Shown: in pieces, positions 26,211-35,166 of the stretch | Layout: every line of letters starts with the position of its first letter | How positions within the stretch are numbered: the stretch's first letter is position 1 | Origin: Chlorobaculum thiosulfatiphilum | Lineage (GTDB): Bacteria; Bacteroidota; Chlorobiia; Chlorobiales; Chlorobiaceae | Length of the DNA stretch: 64,000 nucleotides | NCBI RefSeq assembly: GCF_006265165.1 | Contig: NZ_VDCH01000004.1 | Coordinates: 81,988 to 145,987 of the forward strand | Direction: 5' to 3' | Notes under the pieces: generated by a model | The model's database searches: none | Told to the model about the DNA's origin: nothing | What the model saw: the letters and a program-made list of their open reading frames with translations, nothing else | Program-made: the position numbers and the translations under genes

Positions 26211-27148
26211 ACAATAAGGCTTCCGACATACTCGCTGAACTTTGGCGCACCCGGCGCGGAGAAGAATTCGTCGATCGCGATGGCGATCTTTTCGCCGATG
26301 TCGGGATAGACGAAGTTCATCGTGCCGATCTGGATGGCGCTCGCTCCGACGAGCAGGAACTCCATCGCATCGGCGAACGAGGCGATGCCGCCCATGCCGA
26401 CCACCGGGATTTTCACGGCTCGCGACACCTCCCACACCTTCGCCAGCGCTATCGGCTTGATGGCCGGGCCGGACAGACCGCCCGTGACGTTTTTCAGCAG
26501 CGGCTTGCGGGTGCGGTGATCGACCGCCATACCGACCACGGTGTTGATGAGCGAGACCGAATCCGCGCCAGCCTGTTCGGCGGCGAGTGCGATCGCGCTG
26601 ATCGAGGTGACGTTCGGCGTGAGCTTGACCATCAGGTGCCGCCCGGTCAGCTTGCGCAAGGTCGAGACGATCTCGCGGGTTGCGTCGGGGCTGACCCCCA
26701 TGATCATGCACTCGCCCTTGACGTTCGGGCACGAAAGGTTCAACTCGTAGGCCGCGATGCCTTCGACCGCGTCGAGCCGTTCGACCACCTGGCAGTAGTC
26801 GTCAATCGACTTTCCGGCGATGTTGACGATCACCCGTGTGCCAATCGTCTGCAAAAACGGAACCTTGTCCGAGACAAATTTGTCGAGGCCGACGTTGGCC
26901 AGACCGATGGCATTGATCATGCCGCACGAAGTTTCGGCGATGCGCTGCGGCGGATTGCCGGTGCGCGGTTCGGGAGAGATGGCCTTGGTGACCAGCCCGC
27001 CGATCTTCGAAAGATCACAAAGTTGCGAAAGCTCCTCGCCGTATGAAACGGTGCCGGAGGCGAGCATGACCGGCGAGTGGAGGTCGAGTCCCCTGCCGAG
27101 ACTGACGGCGGCAGGGGACTCGATGGTCGTTGTTGTCGAGGATGTCAT
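26207..27148 (-). CDS. pyrD: Dihydroorotate dehydrogenase, class 1B catalytic subunit
   Basis: PyrD oxidises dihydroorotate to orotate in pyrimidine synthesis, using FMN. From ATG 27148 ([15 protein letters not shown]) it has 313 residues. An open extension upstream overlaps the end of glgP. Landmarks are [41 protein letters not shown], and [11 protein letters not shown] with catalytic Cys140. [31 protein letters not shown] and [28 protein letters not shown] complete the FMN barrel. Cysteine as the active-site base marks class 1, and the sequence fits 1B. A PyrK electron-transfer subunit is expected but is not in the window. Confidence 0.95.
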   Translation of the reverse strand: MTSSTTTTIESPAAVSLGRGLDLHSPVMLASGTVSYGEELSQLCDLSKIGGLVTKAISPEPRTGNPPQRIAETSCGMINAIGLANVGLDKFVSDKVPFLQTIGTRVIVNIAGKSIDDYCQVVERLDAVEGIAAYELNLSCPNVKGECMIMGVSPDATREIVSTLRKLTGRHLMVKLTPNVTSISAIALAAEQAGADSVSLINTVVGMAVDHRTRKPLLKNVTGGLSGPAIKPIALAKVWEVSRAVKIPVVGMGGIASFADAMEFLLVGASAIQIGTMNFVYPDIGEKIAIAIDEFFSAPGAPKFSEYVGSLIV

Positions 27149-27165
27149 AATGCTGTTTCGATGGC

Positions 27166-29289
27166 TCAGGCGCGCGGCTCCTTGAGGTAGTAGCGCATGG
27201 TGTACTCCTTGACCATGCGGTCGGTGCTGTAAACCGGTGCGATGGTCGCGATGGCGTTGCGCACGTTTTTCAGCCACCTGACGGGCAGGTTGTGCTCGTT
27301 GCGCTCGTAGAAGGTCGGGATGATCTGGTGTTCGAGCACCTCGTACAGCTTGTTCGCGTCGATACGGTACTGTTCATCATAGTTATCGTACTCCTCGCCG
27401 TGGCCGATCGACCAGCCGTTGGTGCCGTTGTACGCTTCGCACCACCAGCCGTCCATGATGCTCAGGTTCAAACCACCGTGCAGTACGGTCTTCTGGCCCG
27501 AGGTGCCGCTGGCCTCCATCGGCCTGACCGGGTTGTTGAGCCACACATCGACGCCCGAAACAAGCCGCTTGGCCACGCCGATGTTGTAGTTTTCGAGAAA
27601 GACCACCTTGCCGAGGAACTGCGGACGGCGGGAGTGCTCGACGATCTGGCGGATGTACTCTTTTCCGGCGTCGTCGTGCGGATGGGCCTTGCCCGCGAAG
27701 ACGATCTGCACCGGCATGTTCGGGTTGTTGACGATGGCGTTGAGGCGATCGAGATCCTGGAAAATCATCGGCGCGCGCTTGTAGGTGGCGAAGCGGCGGG
27801 CGAAACCGATGGTCAGCACGTCGGGCGAAAGCGCGCTTTTGGCAGAGCGTGACGAATCGCACGGTTTGAACGGCGTCGTGTACTGGTGCTGATGATAGAG
27901 CTGGTTCGACAGGTAGCGCGAAATGTAGTCCATGAGATGGCGCTTCAGGTGGTAGCGCAGGCACCACAGCTCGCTGTCGGAAACTTTTGACAGCACCGCT
28001 TCGGCCGACTCTCGCGATGCGAAAAGCTCCTCGATGTTTCCGGCGTGCTGCCTCCAGAAGCGCTCGGTGAAGCCGCTGCTCCAGCTCTTGGTGTGGATGC
28101 CGTTGGTGATGTGGCCGATCGGCACCTCTTTCGAGTCGTCCGTTCCGTACAGATGCTTCCACATGTCGCGCGAAACCTCGCCGTGCAATTTCGAGACGCC
28201 GTTGGCGCAGCGTGAGAGCTGCAAGGCGAGCACGGTCATGGTGAACAGGCCCGAGGTGTCCGCCGGGTTTTCGGCTCCGAGCCTCATGACCTCCTCGAAC
28301 TCCATGCCGGAGAGCGTCAGGTATTTCGAGAAGGTGTAGGCCATCATGTCTCTCGAAAAACGGTCGTGTCCCGCCGGAACCGGCGTGTGCGTGGTAAAGA
28401 CGCACTGCTCCTTGACCTTGGCCTTCGCCTCTTCGAAAGAACGCCCGCTGGCGAGTTCGCCGGCAAGCAGTTCGAGCGTCAGGAAGGCGGAGTGACCCTC
28501 GTTCATGTGATAGACGGCAGGTTCGAGCTTCAGCGCCTTCAGCAGCTTGATGCCGCCGATGCCGAGCAGAATCTCCTGGTTGATGCGCATGTTCTGGTCG
28601 CCGCCATAGACTCGCGAGCAGATGTCGCGGTAGTGCATTTCATTGGCCGGGATGTTGGTGTCGAGCAGGTAGAGCGTGGCGCGTCCGACCTTCAGGCTCC
28701 AGGCCTGGGCGAAGACGGTGCTCTGGGCAATGGTGACTTCGATGATCAGATCCTTGCCGTCCTCGGTTGTCACCTTCTCGATGGGCAGGCTCTCGGGGTA
28801 TTGCAGCGGATAATCCTCGATCTGCCAGCCGTCATGATTGAGGTACTGGCGGAAATAGCCCTCCTTGTAGAACAGGGAGATGCCGATGAAATTGAGGCCG
28901 AGGTCGCTGGCCGACTTGATGTGGTCGCCCGAGAGGATGCCGAGGCCGCCCGAATAGATGCGCAGGCTCTCGTGAATGCCGAATTCGGCGCTGAAGTAGG
29001 CGACCGGGCTGGAAACAAGTTGCGGTGCGTGTTCGGCGGCCCAGGTGTTTTTGTCGGCCATGTACTCTTCGAACCGTTTGCTCACCTGGTCGATCGTGAC
29101 GCCCAGTTCGCACGAGCAGAGCGCTTCGAGTTCGTCGGCGGAAATGTGCCGGAGCAGTTCGACCGGGTTGTGATTGACCCGTTCCCAGAGCAGCGGCGAG
29201 AGGTTCTTGAAGAGCGATTTGGCATCGGTGTCCCATGACCACCAGAGGTTCCGGGAGAGTTTTTTTACAGCGGAGATATTTTTCGACAT
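27166..29289 (-). CDS. glgP: Alpha-glucan phosphorylase
   Basis: The enzyme releases glucose 1-phosphate from glycogen-type alpha-1,4-glucan. At 707 residues it is the shorter bacterial/archaeal GT35 form, beginning LSRNLWWSWDTDAKSLF. Other landmarks are VAYFSAEFGIHESLRIYSGGLGILSGDH, THTPVPAGHDRF, GFARRFATYKR, and VWLNNPVRPMEASGTSGQK with the PLP-binding lysine near residue 600, followed by NLSIMDGWW. The start is ATG 29289. It is divergent from the phosphoesterase gene and separated from pyrD by 17 bases on the same strand, so the two may be co-transcribed. Glycogen is a known storage carbohydrate of green sulfur bacteria. Confidence 0.94.
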   Translation of the reverse strand: MSKNISAVKKLSRNLWWSWDTDAKSLFKNLSPLLWERVNHNPVELLRHISADELEALCSCELGVTIDQVSKRFEEYMADKNTWAAEHAPQLVSSPVAYFSAEFGIHESLRIYSGGLGILSGDHIKSASDLGLNFIGISLFYKEGYFRQYLNHDGWQIEDYPLQYPESLPIEKVTTEDGKDLIIEVTIAQSTVFAQAWSLKVGRATLYLLDTNIPANEMHYRDICSRVYGGDQNMRINQEILLGIGGIKLLKALKLEPAVYHMNEGHSAFLTLELLAGELASGRSFEEAKAKVKEQCVFTTHTPVPAGHDRFSRDMMAYTFSKYLTLSGMEFEEVMRLGAENPADTSGLFTMTVLALQLSRCANGVSKLHGEVSRDMWKHLYGTDDSKEVPIGHITNGIHTKSWSSGFTERFWRQHAGNIEELFASRESAEAVLSKVSDSELWCLRYHLKRHLMDYISRYLSNQLYHQHQYTTPFKPCDSSRSAKSALSPDVLTIGFARRFATYKRAPMIFQDLDRLNAIVNNPNMPVQIVFAGKAHPHDDAGKEYIRQIVEHSRRPQFLGKVVFLENYNIGVAKRLVSGVDVWLNNPVRPMEASGTSGQKTVLHGGLNLSIMDGWWCEAYNGTNGWSIGHGEEYDNYDEQYRIDANKLYEVLEHQIIPTFYERNEHNLPVRWLKNVRNAIATIAPVYSTDRMVKEYTMRYYLKEPRA

Positions 29290-29485
29290 GTTGGATTTGC
29301 GGGTTTTGCTACGTTCCCAAAGTGGCGCAGGTTAAGAAAACGGAGTATCTTACAGAGAGCATCCGTGAAAAGGATGCGGGAATGAACAACGGGGTATCGG
29401 GATTCACGGCGGCTCCGATCCGGCCAGACTCATTCGTTACCTTGCTGAATTTAAGCCTTTCAATCCGTAAATCAACAGTGCAACG

Positions 29486-30364
29486 GTGTCCTTTGATAAG
29501 AAAGTAACTATCGCTCACCTTTCCGATCTGCACTTTGCAAGCAGAAACGATCGTTACCTGACGGCCCGGTTCGACGTCATTCTCGCCGAGTTTGTCCGCC
29601 GGAAGTACGATCATCTTGTGTTGACCGGTGATCTGATCGACACGGCTTCACCGGCGCTCTGGACGATTATCCGGGATGCCCTGTCGCGTCACGGGCTGTT
29701 TGACTGGACGAAAACCACGGTGATTCCCGGTAACCACGACCTGATCGATCTCGAAGAGGAGATGCGCTTTTACAACGCCCTGAATCCCGACGACCGGAGC
29801 CGCCAGCGCCGGCTTGACGAGCGGCTGCGGCAGTTCAACGCCTTGTTCCACTCGCTCATCACCGATGACGGCGATGCCGGGGCGGGCGTACCTTTCGTCA
29901 AGGTGCTGCGTTTTGGCGAGATTGCGCTCTCCTTCGTGGCGGTCAATACGGTCGCGCCGTGGTCGGGGCTGGACAATCCTGTCGGCGCCCGGGGCAGCGT
30001 TTCGCGCGAAACGCTCATGGCGCTCCAGGAGCCGGAGGTGCGCCATGCGCTCGACGGAACCTTCGTCATCGGCCTCTGTCACCACGCCTACAAGGTTTAC
30101 GGCACTGGCGCACTGGTCGATCAGGCGTTCGACTGGACGATGGAGTTCAAGAATCGCGACGAATTTCTCGGGGCGATGAGGAGTCTCGGCGCGAAACTGG
30201 TGCTGCACGGTCACTTCCACCGTTTTCAGGTCTATCAGGTCGGCGGCATACCGTTCATCAACGGCGGCAGTTTTCGCTACTCTCCCGAACGCTACGGCGA
30301 GCTGACTATCGGCGCGGATGGCAGATGGTCGCACCGCTTCGTCAACCTCGCGCTCAAAAAGTAG
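29486..30364 (+). CDS. Calcineurin-like metallophosphoesterase
   Basis: The 292-residue soluble protein starts at GTG 29486. It shows the full set of metallophosphoesterase motifs: HLSDLHF (D, H), LTGDLID, PGNHD, CHHAYK and LHGHFHRFQ. These bind two metals at the active site. The substrate cannot be told from sequence. The family includes cyclic-nucleotide phosphodiesterases, nucleases and UDP-diacylglucosamine hydrolases, and LpxH-like or CpdA-like roles are possible. It is divergent from glgP and converges on the ferritin gene through a terminator. Confidence 0.88.
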   Translation: MSFDKKVTIAHLSDLHFASRNDRYLTARFDVILAEFVRRKYDHLVLTGDLIDTASPALWTIIRDALSRHGLFDWTKTTVIPGNHDLIDLEEEMRFYNALNPDDRSRQRRLDERLRQFNALFHSLITDDGDAGAGVPFVKVLRFGEIALSFVAVNTVAPWSGLDNPVGARGSVSRETLMALQEPEVRHALDGTFVIGLCHHAYKVYGTGALVDQAFDWTMEFKNRDEFLGAMRSLGAKLVLHGHFHRFQVYQVGGIPFINGGSFRYSPERYGELTIGADGRWSHRFVNLALKK

Positions 30365-30389
30365 CCGGGCTTTTTGTCGCTGAATCCGG

Positions 30390-30421
30390 AAAAAAAAGAA
30401 CCCTGACTGATGCCAGGGTTC
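30390..30421 (-). terminator. Terminator after the ferritin gene
   Basis: GAACCCTG (30398-30405) pairs with CAGGGTTC (30414-30421). On the minus strand the stem is followed by eight Ts, so it ends the ferritin transcript. It may act less efficiently on the phosphoesterase transcript. Confidence 0.85.
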
Positions 30422-30470
30422 GGGTGTTCGTCGCGGAGATGGAATGTCCGGCGGCGGATCAGGCGGCGGA

Positions 30471-30965
30471 TCAGTTCATGCCGCGCCGGGCGAGCTGGCG
30501 ATCCATCATGATCAGCGCATGGCCCTTCTCTCCGGCCATCTTGATGGTTTCGAGAATCTCGCTGGCTGCGGCCTCCTCCTCGACCTGCTCTTCGATGAAC
30601 CAGTGCAGATGCACCTGGGCGGCGTAATCCTTTTGTTCGACGGCGGCTTCGTAAAGCTTGTTGATGAGCGCGGTGATTTTGCGCTCGTGTTTCAGCACCT
30701 GCTCGAACAGGTGGGCCGGTGACTTGAAGTCCGATGCCGGCTGGGCGATTGGAAGCAGTTCCACTTTGCCGCCGCGTTCGTTGACGAATTTGTAGAGTTT
30801 CATGGCGTGGCCCTGCTCCTCCTTGTACTGGAGTTCGAGCCAGTGCGCGAAGCCGGGAAGATTCATCGAATGGGCGTAGGAGGCCATCGACAGGTAGAGG
30901 TAGGCCGAAGCCATCTCGTGGTTGATCTGTTCGTTGAACGCCTGCTGAAGTTTTTCACTGAGCAT
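30471..30965 (-). CDS. ftn: Ferritin
   Basis: The 164-residue non-haem ferritin stores iron as a 24-subunit shell and protects against ferrous iron chemistry. [28 protein letters not shown] provides the first helix with the ferroxidase Glu17. [16 protein letters not shown] provides Glu50 and His53. [14 protein letters not shown] provides the later acidic cluster. There is no methionine haem-binding site, so it is ferritin rather than bacterioferritin. The start is ATG 30965. It lies near a second ferritin-like gene on the same strand, about 90 bases apart, suggesting an iron/oxygen-stress unit. Confidence 0.94.
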   Translation of the reverse strand: MLSEKLQQAFNEQINHEMASAYLYLSMASYAHSMNLPGFAHWLELQYKEEQGHAMKLYKFVNERGGKVELLPIAQPASDFKSPAHLFEQVLKHERKITALINKLYEAAVEQKDYAAQVHLHWFIEEQVEEEAAASEILETIKMAGEKGHALIMMDRQLARRGMN

Positions 30966-31057
30966 TGGTCTCTTTTTTTGAAGATGAGTGGTTGCGCGAT
31001 TGTCTGTCAGCGCATCTCAACCGTCGAGGGCGGCAGATCGTTTCAGTCTCCTGTCGC

Positions 31058-31549
31058 TCAGGCTTGCTTTTCTTCCTTCACGCCTTGCTCCGTCATGTAC
31101 TCGCGGATGCGCTTGGCGTGGTTCTGGTCTTCGCTGGCGAGCTGCTTGAAGAGGTCTGCGGTCAGCGAGCCGGTTTCGCTCTCCATGAACTCCTGGAAAT
31201 GCGCTTCACCAGCGGACATCTCGATGTGCAGCGCGAGGTTCAGCGCCTGTTCACGCGAGCACGGCGAGGCGGCGAAACGCTCGCTCTCGGCGAGAATGCG
31301 GGCATTGTTCGCCTTCAGGGCGTCGAGGTCTTTGGCAAGAAGGTTCTCCGGGAAGAACTGCAACGGCTGCGGCTGCTTCTTCTCCTGCTGAAGCAGAGCC
31401 GCGTGGCTGCGCTCCTCCATCGAGAGCTGCCACCAGAACTCCTCGTCCTCCTCGAACCGGTCGTTGAACAGGGTGTACAGCCTGGCGAGATTGAGTTCGA
31501 GCTGTATCGATTCGTCGAGCAGAGCGGCGATGGTCGGTGAAGTCGGCAT
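31058..31549 (-). CDS. Rubrerythrin/ferritin-like diiron protein
   Basis: The 163-residue helical protein fits the ferritin-like fold with a diiron pattern. Glu18 lies in the first helix (DESIQLELNLARLY) and Glu46-x-x-His49 in MEERSH. Glu110 lies in HIEMSAGEAHFQEF, and Glu140/Asp141 and His144 in SEDQNHAKRI. The C-terminal rubredoxin domain of classical rubrerythrin is absent, so it belongs to the short forms. It stands directly upstream of the ferritin gene on the same strand. A role in peroxide or iron handling is inferred, not shown. Confidence 0.75.
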   Translation of the reverse strand: MPTSPTIAALLDESIQLELNLARLYTLFNDRFEEDEEFWWQLSMEERSHAALLQQEKKQPQPLQFFPENLLAKDLDALKANNARILAESERFAASPCSREQALNLALHIEMSAGEAHFQEFMESETGSLTADLFKQLASEDQNHAKRIREYMTEQGVKEEKQA

Positions 31550-31676
31550 GAAAGTTATCGGTGTCGGTGACGGGTGACTTGAATTTCAAACAGGGGCAAG
31601 ATAATGAACGGCGGCGACATTGAAGAGATTTCTCCGGAGTTCGGATTGCGGGGCGCTCGATGGCGCGAAGGAGATC

Positions 31677-31756
31677 AGGGACTGCAAGGACAGCAGGGAC
31701 GAAGAGAATCAGAGAATCATCTTCGTCCCTGCTGTCCTTGATGTCATTTCGAGTCC
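31677..31756. repeat. 21-bp inverted repeat built of nine-base GGAC units, locus 6
   Basis: The arm at 31685-31705 (starts CAAGGACAGCAGGG) is perfectly inverted at 31720-31740, a 21-bp stem with a 14-base loop. GGAC cores at 31679, 31688 and 31697 and GTCC cores at 31725 and 31734 are in 9-base phase. It lies between carB and the rubrerythrin-like gene. Confidence 0.85.
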
Positions 31757-31781
31757 TTTTCTTCACAGAAGAGCGAGGCGG

Positions 31782-33638
31782 TTATCGATCGCGGTAGGTT
31801 GCGTACTCCTGCAAGCTCTTGACGCCGAACTCTTGGCAGCGGATGCAGTCCATCGCGCGAACCGAGGCTTCGGCGGCTTCGATGGTGGTGACGAACGGCA
31901 CGCCGCTCTGCACCGACGCCGAGCCGATGGCCTCCTCGTCGTGCAGCGCCCGCTCGCCTCGCGGCGTGTTGATGACGAAATCGATCTTGCCGAGCTTGAT
32001 GATGTCGAAAATGTTCGGACGTCCCTCTTCGCCGACCTTGAAGACCTTCTTGCACTCGATGCCGTGCCCGGTCAGGAAGGCGTGGGTGCCGGCGGTCGCC
32101 ACGAGGTCGAAGTCCATGCGGTACAGCTCGCGGGCGATGTTGAGGATGCGCTGGTTCTTGTCCTGCTCGTTGACGCTGATGAAGACCGTGCCGGAGAGCG
32201 GCAGGTGCATGTTGGCGGCCTGGTACGCCTTGGCGAACGCCTCCGGGAAGGATTCGGCGAGGCTCATCGCCTCACCGGTGGAGCGCATCTCCGGGCCGAG
32301 ATAGACGCCGGACTTGACGAACTTCGAGAAGGGGAAGACCGGCTCCTTGATGGCCATGTGCTTCAGGCCAAGCTCGTCGCAATCCTTCAGGTCGAACTCA
32401 CGGCGCAGGTCGCTGAGTTTTTCGCCGAGCATGACGCGCGTGGCGATCTTGACCACAGGAATGGCCGTGGCCTTGCCGACGAAGGGCACGGTGCGGCTTG
32501 CGCGCGGGTTGACCTCGATGACATAGACCTTGCCGTTCTGCACGGCGTACTGCACGTTCATCAGGCCGATGACTCCGATGTTCTCGGCGAGCTTGCGCGT
32601 GTGCTCCTTCATGGTGGCGATGGCCGCCGGATCGATATTGTAGTAAGGCAGAATCGAGGTGGAGTCGCCGCTGTGGATGCCGGCGGCCTCGACGTGCTGC
32701 ATGATGCCGCTGATGACGCAGTCGGTGCGGTCGGCGATGGCGTCGATGTCGAACTCGACGGCGGTTTCGAGGAAGCGGTCGATGAGCAGCGGATACTTTT
32801 CGGTGATGAAGAGCGCCTGATCGACATACTCCTTGAGCGAGTCGTCGCTGTAGATGATCTTCATGGCGCGTCCGCCAAGCACGTAGCTGGGGCGCACCAG
32901 CACCGGATAGCCGATGCGACGGGTGATCTCCTGCGCTTCGGCGAAGCTGGTGGCCGTGCCGTAGTCGGGATGCGGAATGTCGAGCTTTTCGAGCAAGGCG
33001 CCGAAGCGCTTGCGGTCTTCGGCCAGGTCGATGCCGTCCGACGAGGTGCCGAGGATGTTCACGCCCGCCTTGTCGAGCTTGGTCGAGAGCTTGAGCGGCG
33101 TCTGGCCGCCGAAGCTGACGATGACGCCGAGCGGCTGTTCGTGTTCGATGATGCGGATGACGTCCTCGAAGGTGAGCGGCTCGAAGTAGAGCTTGTCGGC
33201 GATGTCGTAGTCGGTCGAAACCGTCTCCGGATTGCAGTTGACCATGATGGTTTCGTACCCGGCCTCGCGGAGGGCGAAGACCGCCTGCACACAGCAGTAG
33301 TCGAACTCGATGCCCTGACCAATGCGGTTCGGGCCGCCGCCGAGGATGATCACCTTTTTGCGGTCGGAGCGCACCGATTCGTTCTCTTCGTCGTAGGTCG
33401 AGTAGTGGTACGGAGTCTTGGCGTCGAACTCGGCGGCGCAGGTATCGACGGTCTTGAAGACCGAAACCACGCCGCAGTGGGTGCGCAGTTCGCGCACCGC
33501 GGTTTCGCTGGTCTGGAATATGGTGGCAATCTGGAAGTCGGAAAAGCCATGCTCCTTGGCTTTTTTCATCTTCGGAGCGGGCAGCCTGAGGGCGAGAGCC
33601 TGAGCCTCGCCGGAGAGTTCAGGGAGTGGTGTGGTCAT
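31782..33638 (-). CDS. carB: Carbamoyl-phosphate synthase large subunit, C-terminal half
   Basis: The 618-residue protein covers only the second part of the usual ~1,070-residue CarB. It begins with the oligomerisation domain (KMKKAKEHGFSDFQIATIF), followed by VDTCAAEFDAKTPYHYSTY. The carbamoyl-phosphate ATP-grasp domain follows (ILGGGPNRIGQGIEFDYCCVQA, VNCNPETVSTDYD, VLVRPSYVLGGRAM, YVIEVNPRASRTVPF). The methylglyoxal-synthase-like allosteric domain ends it (VATAGTHAFL, KLGKIDFVINTPRG). The N-terminal carboxy-phosphate half must be encoded by a separate gene outside the window. ATG 33638 opens on coding sequence that matches the family, so this is a true split gene rather than a truncation. 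It shares a ~220-base divergent region with ribBA. Confidence 0.92.
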   Translation of the reverse strand: MTTPLPELSGEAQALALRLPAPKMKKAKEHGFSDFQIATIFQTSETAVRELRTHCGVVSVFKTVDTCAAEFDAKTPYHYSTYDEENESVRSDRKKVIILGGGPNRIGQGIEFDYCCVQAVFALREAGYETIMVNCNPETVSTDYDIADKLYFEPLTFEDVIRIIEHEQPLGVIVSFGGQTPLKLSTKLDKAGVNILGTSSDGIDLAEDRKRFGALLEKLDIPHPDYGTATSFAEAQEITRRIGYPVLVRPSYVLGGRAMKIIYSDDSLKEYVDQALFITEKYPLLIDRFLETAVEFDIDAIADRTDCVISGIMQHVEAAGIHSGDSTSILPYYNIDPAAIATMKEHTRKLAENIGVIGLMNVQYAVQNGKVYVIEVNPRASRTVPFVGKATAIPVVKIATRVMLGEKLSDLRREFDLKDCDELGLKHMAIKEPVFPFSKFVKSGVYLGPEMRSTGEAMSLAESFPEAFAKAYQAANMHLPLSGTVFISVNEQDKNQRILNIARELYRMDFDLVATAGTHAFLTGHGIECKKVFKVGEEGRPNIFDIIKLGKIDFVINTPRGERALHDEEAIGSASVQSGVPFVTTIEAAEASVRAMDCIRCQEFGVKSLQEYATYRDR

Positions 33639-33861
33639 GCAGCGTCGTATTGGAAAATCATGATTGGAAGACCGTCACGGAAGGTAACAATTCAGGGTCG
33701 TACTTTACAACCGCCGGAGTATAATAAAAAGGCTTTCGAGCTCAAAGTTCCCTGCCGGGCGTTCTGACGCCGGTTCAAAAAGTTTTTTGTACTATTCCTG
33801 TTATATTCTTCTCTTTTCGTGTAATTTCTGACCGGTAAGTAACCCAAGCCTCAGTATTGTG

Positions 33862-35142
33862 ATGAGCGAAAAAAAGTTTGACTCCATAGCATCGGCCCTC
33901 GAAGACATCCGGAATGGCAAAATGGTGATCGTCGTCGATGACGAAGATCGCGAGGACGAAGGCGATCTGATCGCTGCCGCCGAGCACGCCACTCCCGAGA
34001 TGGTGAACTTCATCACCAAGGAGGCGCGCGGCCTGCTCTGCGTGGCCGTCCCCATGCAGCGCGCTCGCGAGTTGCAGCTCGAACCGATGGTTCAGCGCAA
34101 CACCTCGCAGCACGAAACCAATTTCACGGTATCCATCGACGCCATCGCCGAAGGAGTCACCACGGGCATCTCGGCCTACGACCGCTCCATGACCCTCAAG
34201 ATGATCGCCGATCCCGGCTGCACGGCGGACGACTTCTCGCGCCCCGGCCACATCTTTCCGCTCCGCGCGATGGATGGCGGCGTACTCCGCAGGGTTGGTC
34301 ACACCGAGGCCGCCGTCGATCTCTGTCGCCTGGCCGGATGCCAGCCCGCCGGTCTGCTCTGCGAAATTCTGCACGACGACGGCAGCATGGCTCGCCTTCC
34401 GGAGCTGCTGAAGCTCAAGGAGAAGCTCGGCATGAAGCTCATTACCATCAAGGATCTCGTCGCTTACCGGATGCAGCAGAGCAAGCTCGTGCACCGCGCC
34501 GTCGAGTCGAAGCTTCCGACCGCGCACGGCGAGTTCAAGCTCATCGCCTACGAAACCATCGTCGATCAGCAGAACCACATGGCCTTCGTCAAGGGCGACG
34601 TCGCCGACGGCGAGCCGGTGCTTGTCCGTGTACACTCGCAGTGCGCCACGGGCGACACCTTCGGCTCGCTTCGTTGCGACTGCGGCCACCAGCTCGAAAC
34701 CGCCCTGCGCATGATCGAAAAAGAGGGGCGCGGCGTCCTCATCTATCTCATGCAGGAGGGACGCGGCATCGGCCTCATCAATAAGCTCAAGGCGTACAAT
34801 TTGCAGGACGAGGGTTTCGACACGGTCGAGGCCAACGAGAAGCTCGGCTTCAAGGCCGACTTGCGCGACTACGGCATCGGTGCGCAAATTTTACAGGACC
34901 TCGGCGTCCGCAAGATGCGCCTGCTCACCAACAATCCGAAAAAGATTGTCGGTCTCGAAGGCTACGGCCTCGAAATCGTCGAGCGCCTGCCGCTCGAAAT
35001 CGAGCCGAACGAGGTGAACCGCCACTATCTCGAAACCAAGCGAGACAAGCTTGGCCACATGATCGAAATGGCCTCCGGCAACGAACGCATCCTCTTCGAG
35101 CGTCTTGCCGACGAACAGTTGAAACAACAAAAAAAAGATTAA
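33862..35142 (+). CDS. ribBA: Bifunctional 3,4-dihydroxy-2-butanone-4-phosphate synthase / GTP cyclohydrolase II
   Basis: The fusion supplies both starting compounds of riboflavin synthesis. From ATG 33862 (a GTG lies one codon earlier) it has 426 residues. The N-terminal RibB domain shows [14 protein letters not shown], the [11 protein letters not shown] block, [10 protein letters not shown] and [14 protein letters not shown]. The C-terminal RibA domain shows [21 protein letters not shown] with three zinc cysteines. [21 protein letters not shown] and [10 protein letters not shown] follow. Both active sites look intact. No FMN riboswitch was recognised upstream. It is followed by glyA after 24 bases, so the two may form an operon. 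Confidence 0.95.
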   Translation: MSEKKFDSIASALEDIRNGKMVIVVDDEDREDEGDLIAAAEHATPEMVNFITKEARGLLCVAVPMQRARELQLEPMVQRNTSQHETNFTVSIDAIAEGVTTGISAYDRSMTLKMIADPGCTADDFSRPGHIFPLRAMDGGVLRRVGHTEAAVDLCRLAGCQPAGLLCEILHDDGSMARLPELLKLKEKLGMKLITIKDLVAYRMQQSKLVHRAVESKLPTAHGEFKLIAYETIVDQQNHMAFVKGDVADGEPVLVRVHSQCATGDTFGSLRCDCGHQLETALRMIEKEGRGVLIYLMQEGRGIGLINKLKAYNLQDEGFDTVEANEKLGFKADLRDYGIGAQILQDLGVRKMRLLTNNPKKIVGLEGYGLEIVERLPLEIEPNEVNRHYLETKRDKLGHMIEMASGNERILFERLADEQLKQQKKD

Positions 35143-35166
35143 CCTCCACCGGGAGAAAAAAGAACG

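Noticed and set aside
25659..26732. Single long minus-strand frame covering ispF and part of pyrD
   Set aside because: The first part is an out-of-frame reading of pyrD. Family similarity to IspF begins only at ATG 26132.
33639..33861. FMN riboswitch upstream of ribBA
   Set aside because: I looked for the conserved AGGGTC, GGGGTGAAATTCCC-type blocks and found none.
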